A stretch of DNA of 43,289 bases from CAZEER01 sp964511215 (GTDB lineage Bacteria > Fidelibacterota > Marinisomatia > Marinisomatales > UBA1611): NCBI GenBank assembly GCA_964511215.1, contig CAZEER010000010.1, positions 1 through 43,289 of the forward strand. Reading direction: 5' to 3'. Below are positions 42,076 through 43,289 of the stretch, piece after piece (the first letter of the stretch is position 1; each line of letters begins with the position of its first letter). Both the position numbers and the translations under genes were made by a program. The notes under the pieces are model-generated. The model ran no database searches. It was not told where the DNA came from and saw only the letters and a list, made by a program, of their open reading frames with translations.

Positions 42076-43146
42076 ATGCGGACCTTTAAAAGACAGATTT
42101 ATTTTTTTACTCTGTTGAGCATTATATTTTGTCAGCAGGACGTCTATCGTACTGTTGATGATATTAAAGATGAATGGACAGGCTATACATCTTATCAGAA
42201 GGAAGAGATGTTATCTTTCTGTGATTTTTTATTTAGAGAAGGTCATTATGAACGATGTCTCCTCAATTCCTTTCAAATACTTTATAAATTCCCAGAAGAC
42301 AAAACTACAATAGTCACTGAATACTATATAGCAAGATGCTATGAAGAAATGAAAAATTACAAATTAGCACAAAAATATTATAGTAAGGTAATTGAAGCCA
42401 CGGATTCAGATTTAACAATTCATAGAGCTGCAAATTATAGGATGATATACGTGGATCTAACGATGGGGAATCTAGATGTAGTATTAGAGAATACGCAACC
42501 AGGAAAGGATCCATATATGGAGGTATTTCGAGGTTATGCATATTTAAAAAATGCTGAATGGGAAGAAGCTAGAATCTCATTTATTTCAGCTCAAAGGATT
42601 TTCAACCATCCACACTATGACAACTTAATTACACCCATCTATCAAGCCATAGAGAATGTGAATGAAATTCCAAGGCATAATAGATATTTCGTATTTCTTG
42701 CAGGAACTATTTTCCCAGGTGGAGGGCAATTCTTATTAGGAGAAAGAAACAATGGGCAAGGTATACTTTCAACGTTCGGGTTAATGATGCTAATTAGGTC
42801 TTGGAGTAAAGGGGAAAATATTTTTGGTGGTAATAGATTATTAGATATTGAATCAACATCAATTCCGTTAAATAACAACTACAATTATGGTAATTCTGTA
42901 GGATCAGGAAACAGCCAGAAACTTCCTAAAAAATTAGTTATTTCATCATCTTCAATAAAATTTTCATTACCACCATTAATAATTGGAGCAGGGATTTTTA
43001 TTGGTAGCTCGTGGAAATCTTTTGTTAATACTCAAGAAAAAAATAAAACATTAGTTGAATTTTATGTTGAAGACAAAACTAAAAAAATTACACCCGGTCA
43101 ATTTTTAGATTTCCCAGAACCGGAGCTTGTGGTCAATAGAAAATAG
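42076..43146 (+). CDS. Exported TPR-like protein with C-terminal membrane-like segments
   Basis: The 356-residue protein begins with a signal-like segment (MRTFKRQIYFFTLLSIIFC). Helical TPR-type repeats follow (about 40-190, with YYIARCYEEMKNYKLAQKYY and GYAYLKNAEWEEARISF). Then come two hydrophobic segments: about 205-240, with FPGGGQFLLGERNNGQGIL, and about 295-315. The PGGGQ and NGQG pattern recalls the small membrane domain (DUF5683/TM2-like) often seen in FCB proteins of unknown function. It may be an envelope assembly or scaffold protein; this is not established. Its start codon follows a terminator T-tract directly, which is unusual. It is the last gene that can be read fully in the window. 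Confidence 0.7.
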   Translation: MRTFKRQIYFFTLLSIIFCQQDVYRTVDDIKDEWTGYTSYQKEEMLSFCDFLFREGHYERCLLNSFQILYKFPEDKTTIVTEYYIARCYEEMKNYKLAQKYYSKVIEATDSDLTIHRAANYRMIYVDLTMGNLDVVLENTQPGKDPYMEVFRGYAYLKNAEWEEARISFISAQRIFNHPHYDNLITPIYQAIENVNEIPRHNRYFVFLAGTIFPGGGQFLLGERNNGQGILSTFGLMMLIRSWSKGENIFGGNRLLDIESTSIPLNNNYNYGNSVGSGNSQKLPKKLVISSSSIKFSLPPLIIGAGIFIGSSWKSFVNTQEKNKTLVEFYVEDKTKKITPGQFLDFPEPELVVNRK

Positions 43147-43289
43147 ACTATAGCTTAAATTTGAATATCCCATCTTGATAAATATTGCATAGGCTTATAT
43201 GATAAAGTAATTTCGTCGGCTATTCACAGCATGTTTTTTGAAAATTTGGTATGCGACGAGTCTAAACGTCGATTCCGGCCAGAATACGA
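43147..43289. other. Right window edge, nothing assignable
   Basis: No terminator, RNA gene or recognisable coding start was found. A frame with ATG at 43231 (MFFENLVCDESKRR) stays open to the edge but has no ribosome-binding site, so I do not call it. The last 80 bases contain more CG dinucleotides than the neighbouring DNA. Confidence 0.4.

Overview
The window is about 43.3 kb of AT-rich bacterial DNA. It probably comes from the FCB group, most likely Candidatus Marinimicrobia (SAR406, Neomarinimicrobiota). The basis is five secreted proteins ending in a YPNPFNP-type sorting domain (type IX secretion, T9SS), two more ending in a PNPYK variant, PorV-like outer-membrane proteins, a TonB-dependent receptor with a carboxypeptidase-regulatory N-terminus, and many D-x-N-x-N-G repeats. 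The phylum is an inference; no rRNA or tRNA gene was seen. A run of exactly 100 N (23725-23824) shows a scaffolded draft assembly.

Left part (1-3290): a peroxide-stress block. A small Cys-rich protein (-) is divergent from a PerR-type Fur regulator, with a 21-bp inverted repeat between them as candidate operator. The regulator is followed by a rubredoxin-less rubrerythrin, a strong terminator, a GlpC/heterodisulfide-reductase-like Fe-S protein and a DUF3501 protein. The last three families are, to my knowledge, often found side by side. At 3365-8595 four tightly packed genes encode an M55 D-aminopeptidase, a FAHD1-like hydrolase, an exported protein and an M1 metallopeptidase. Then come an orphan 143-aa protein, a lipoprotein and a secreted peptidylarginine-deiminase-like enzyme with a dockerin-like tail.

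Centre (12426-15452): the housekeeping operon tig-clpP-clpX with overlapping genes. ClpX lacks the N-terminal zinc-binding domain. An M6 metalloprotease with a T9SS tail runs convergently, only 3 bp away.

Right part (18255-43146): a surface/secretion region. A lipoprotein rich in Asp/Asn repeats is coupled to a TonB-dependent receptor, then, after the N gap, to a large exported protein, a PorV-like protein, a second exported paralogue with PKD repeats, and a second PorV-like gene. The two PorV genes lie in a 1041-bp block that appears identical in both places. The open frame that runs from the receptor across the Ns into the exported protein is almost certainly an artefact joining two genes. 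Then come four T9SS-tagged proteins (a BNR-repeat protein, a jelly-roll-type adhesin-like protein, a subtilisin with eight FG-GAP-like repeats, and a small cohesin-like protein) and a TPR protein whose start codon abuts a terminator hairpin. The last 143 bases hold nothing I can assign.

Together the window suggests a particle-associated or protein-degrading marine cell that exports several peptidases through T9SS. No CRISPR array, prophage, insertion sequence or RNA gene was recognised. All family assignments come from reading motifs, not from searches.
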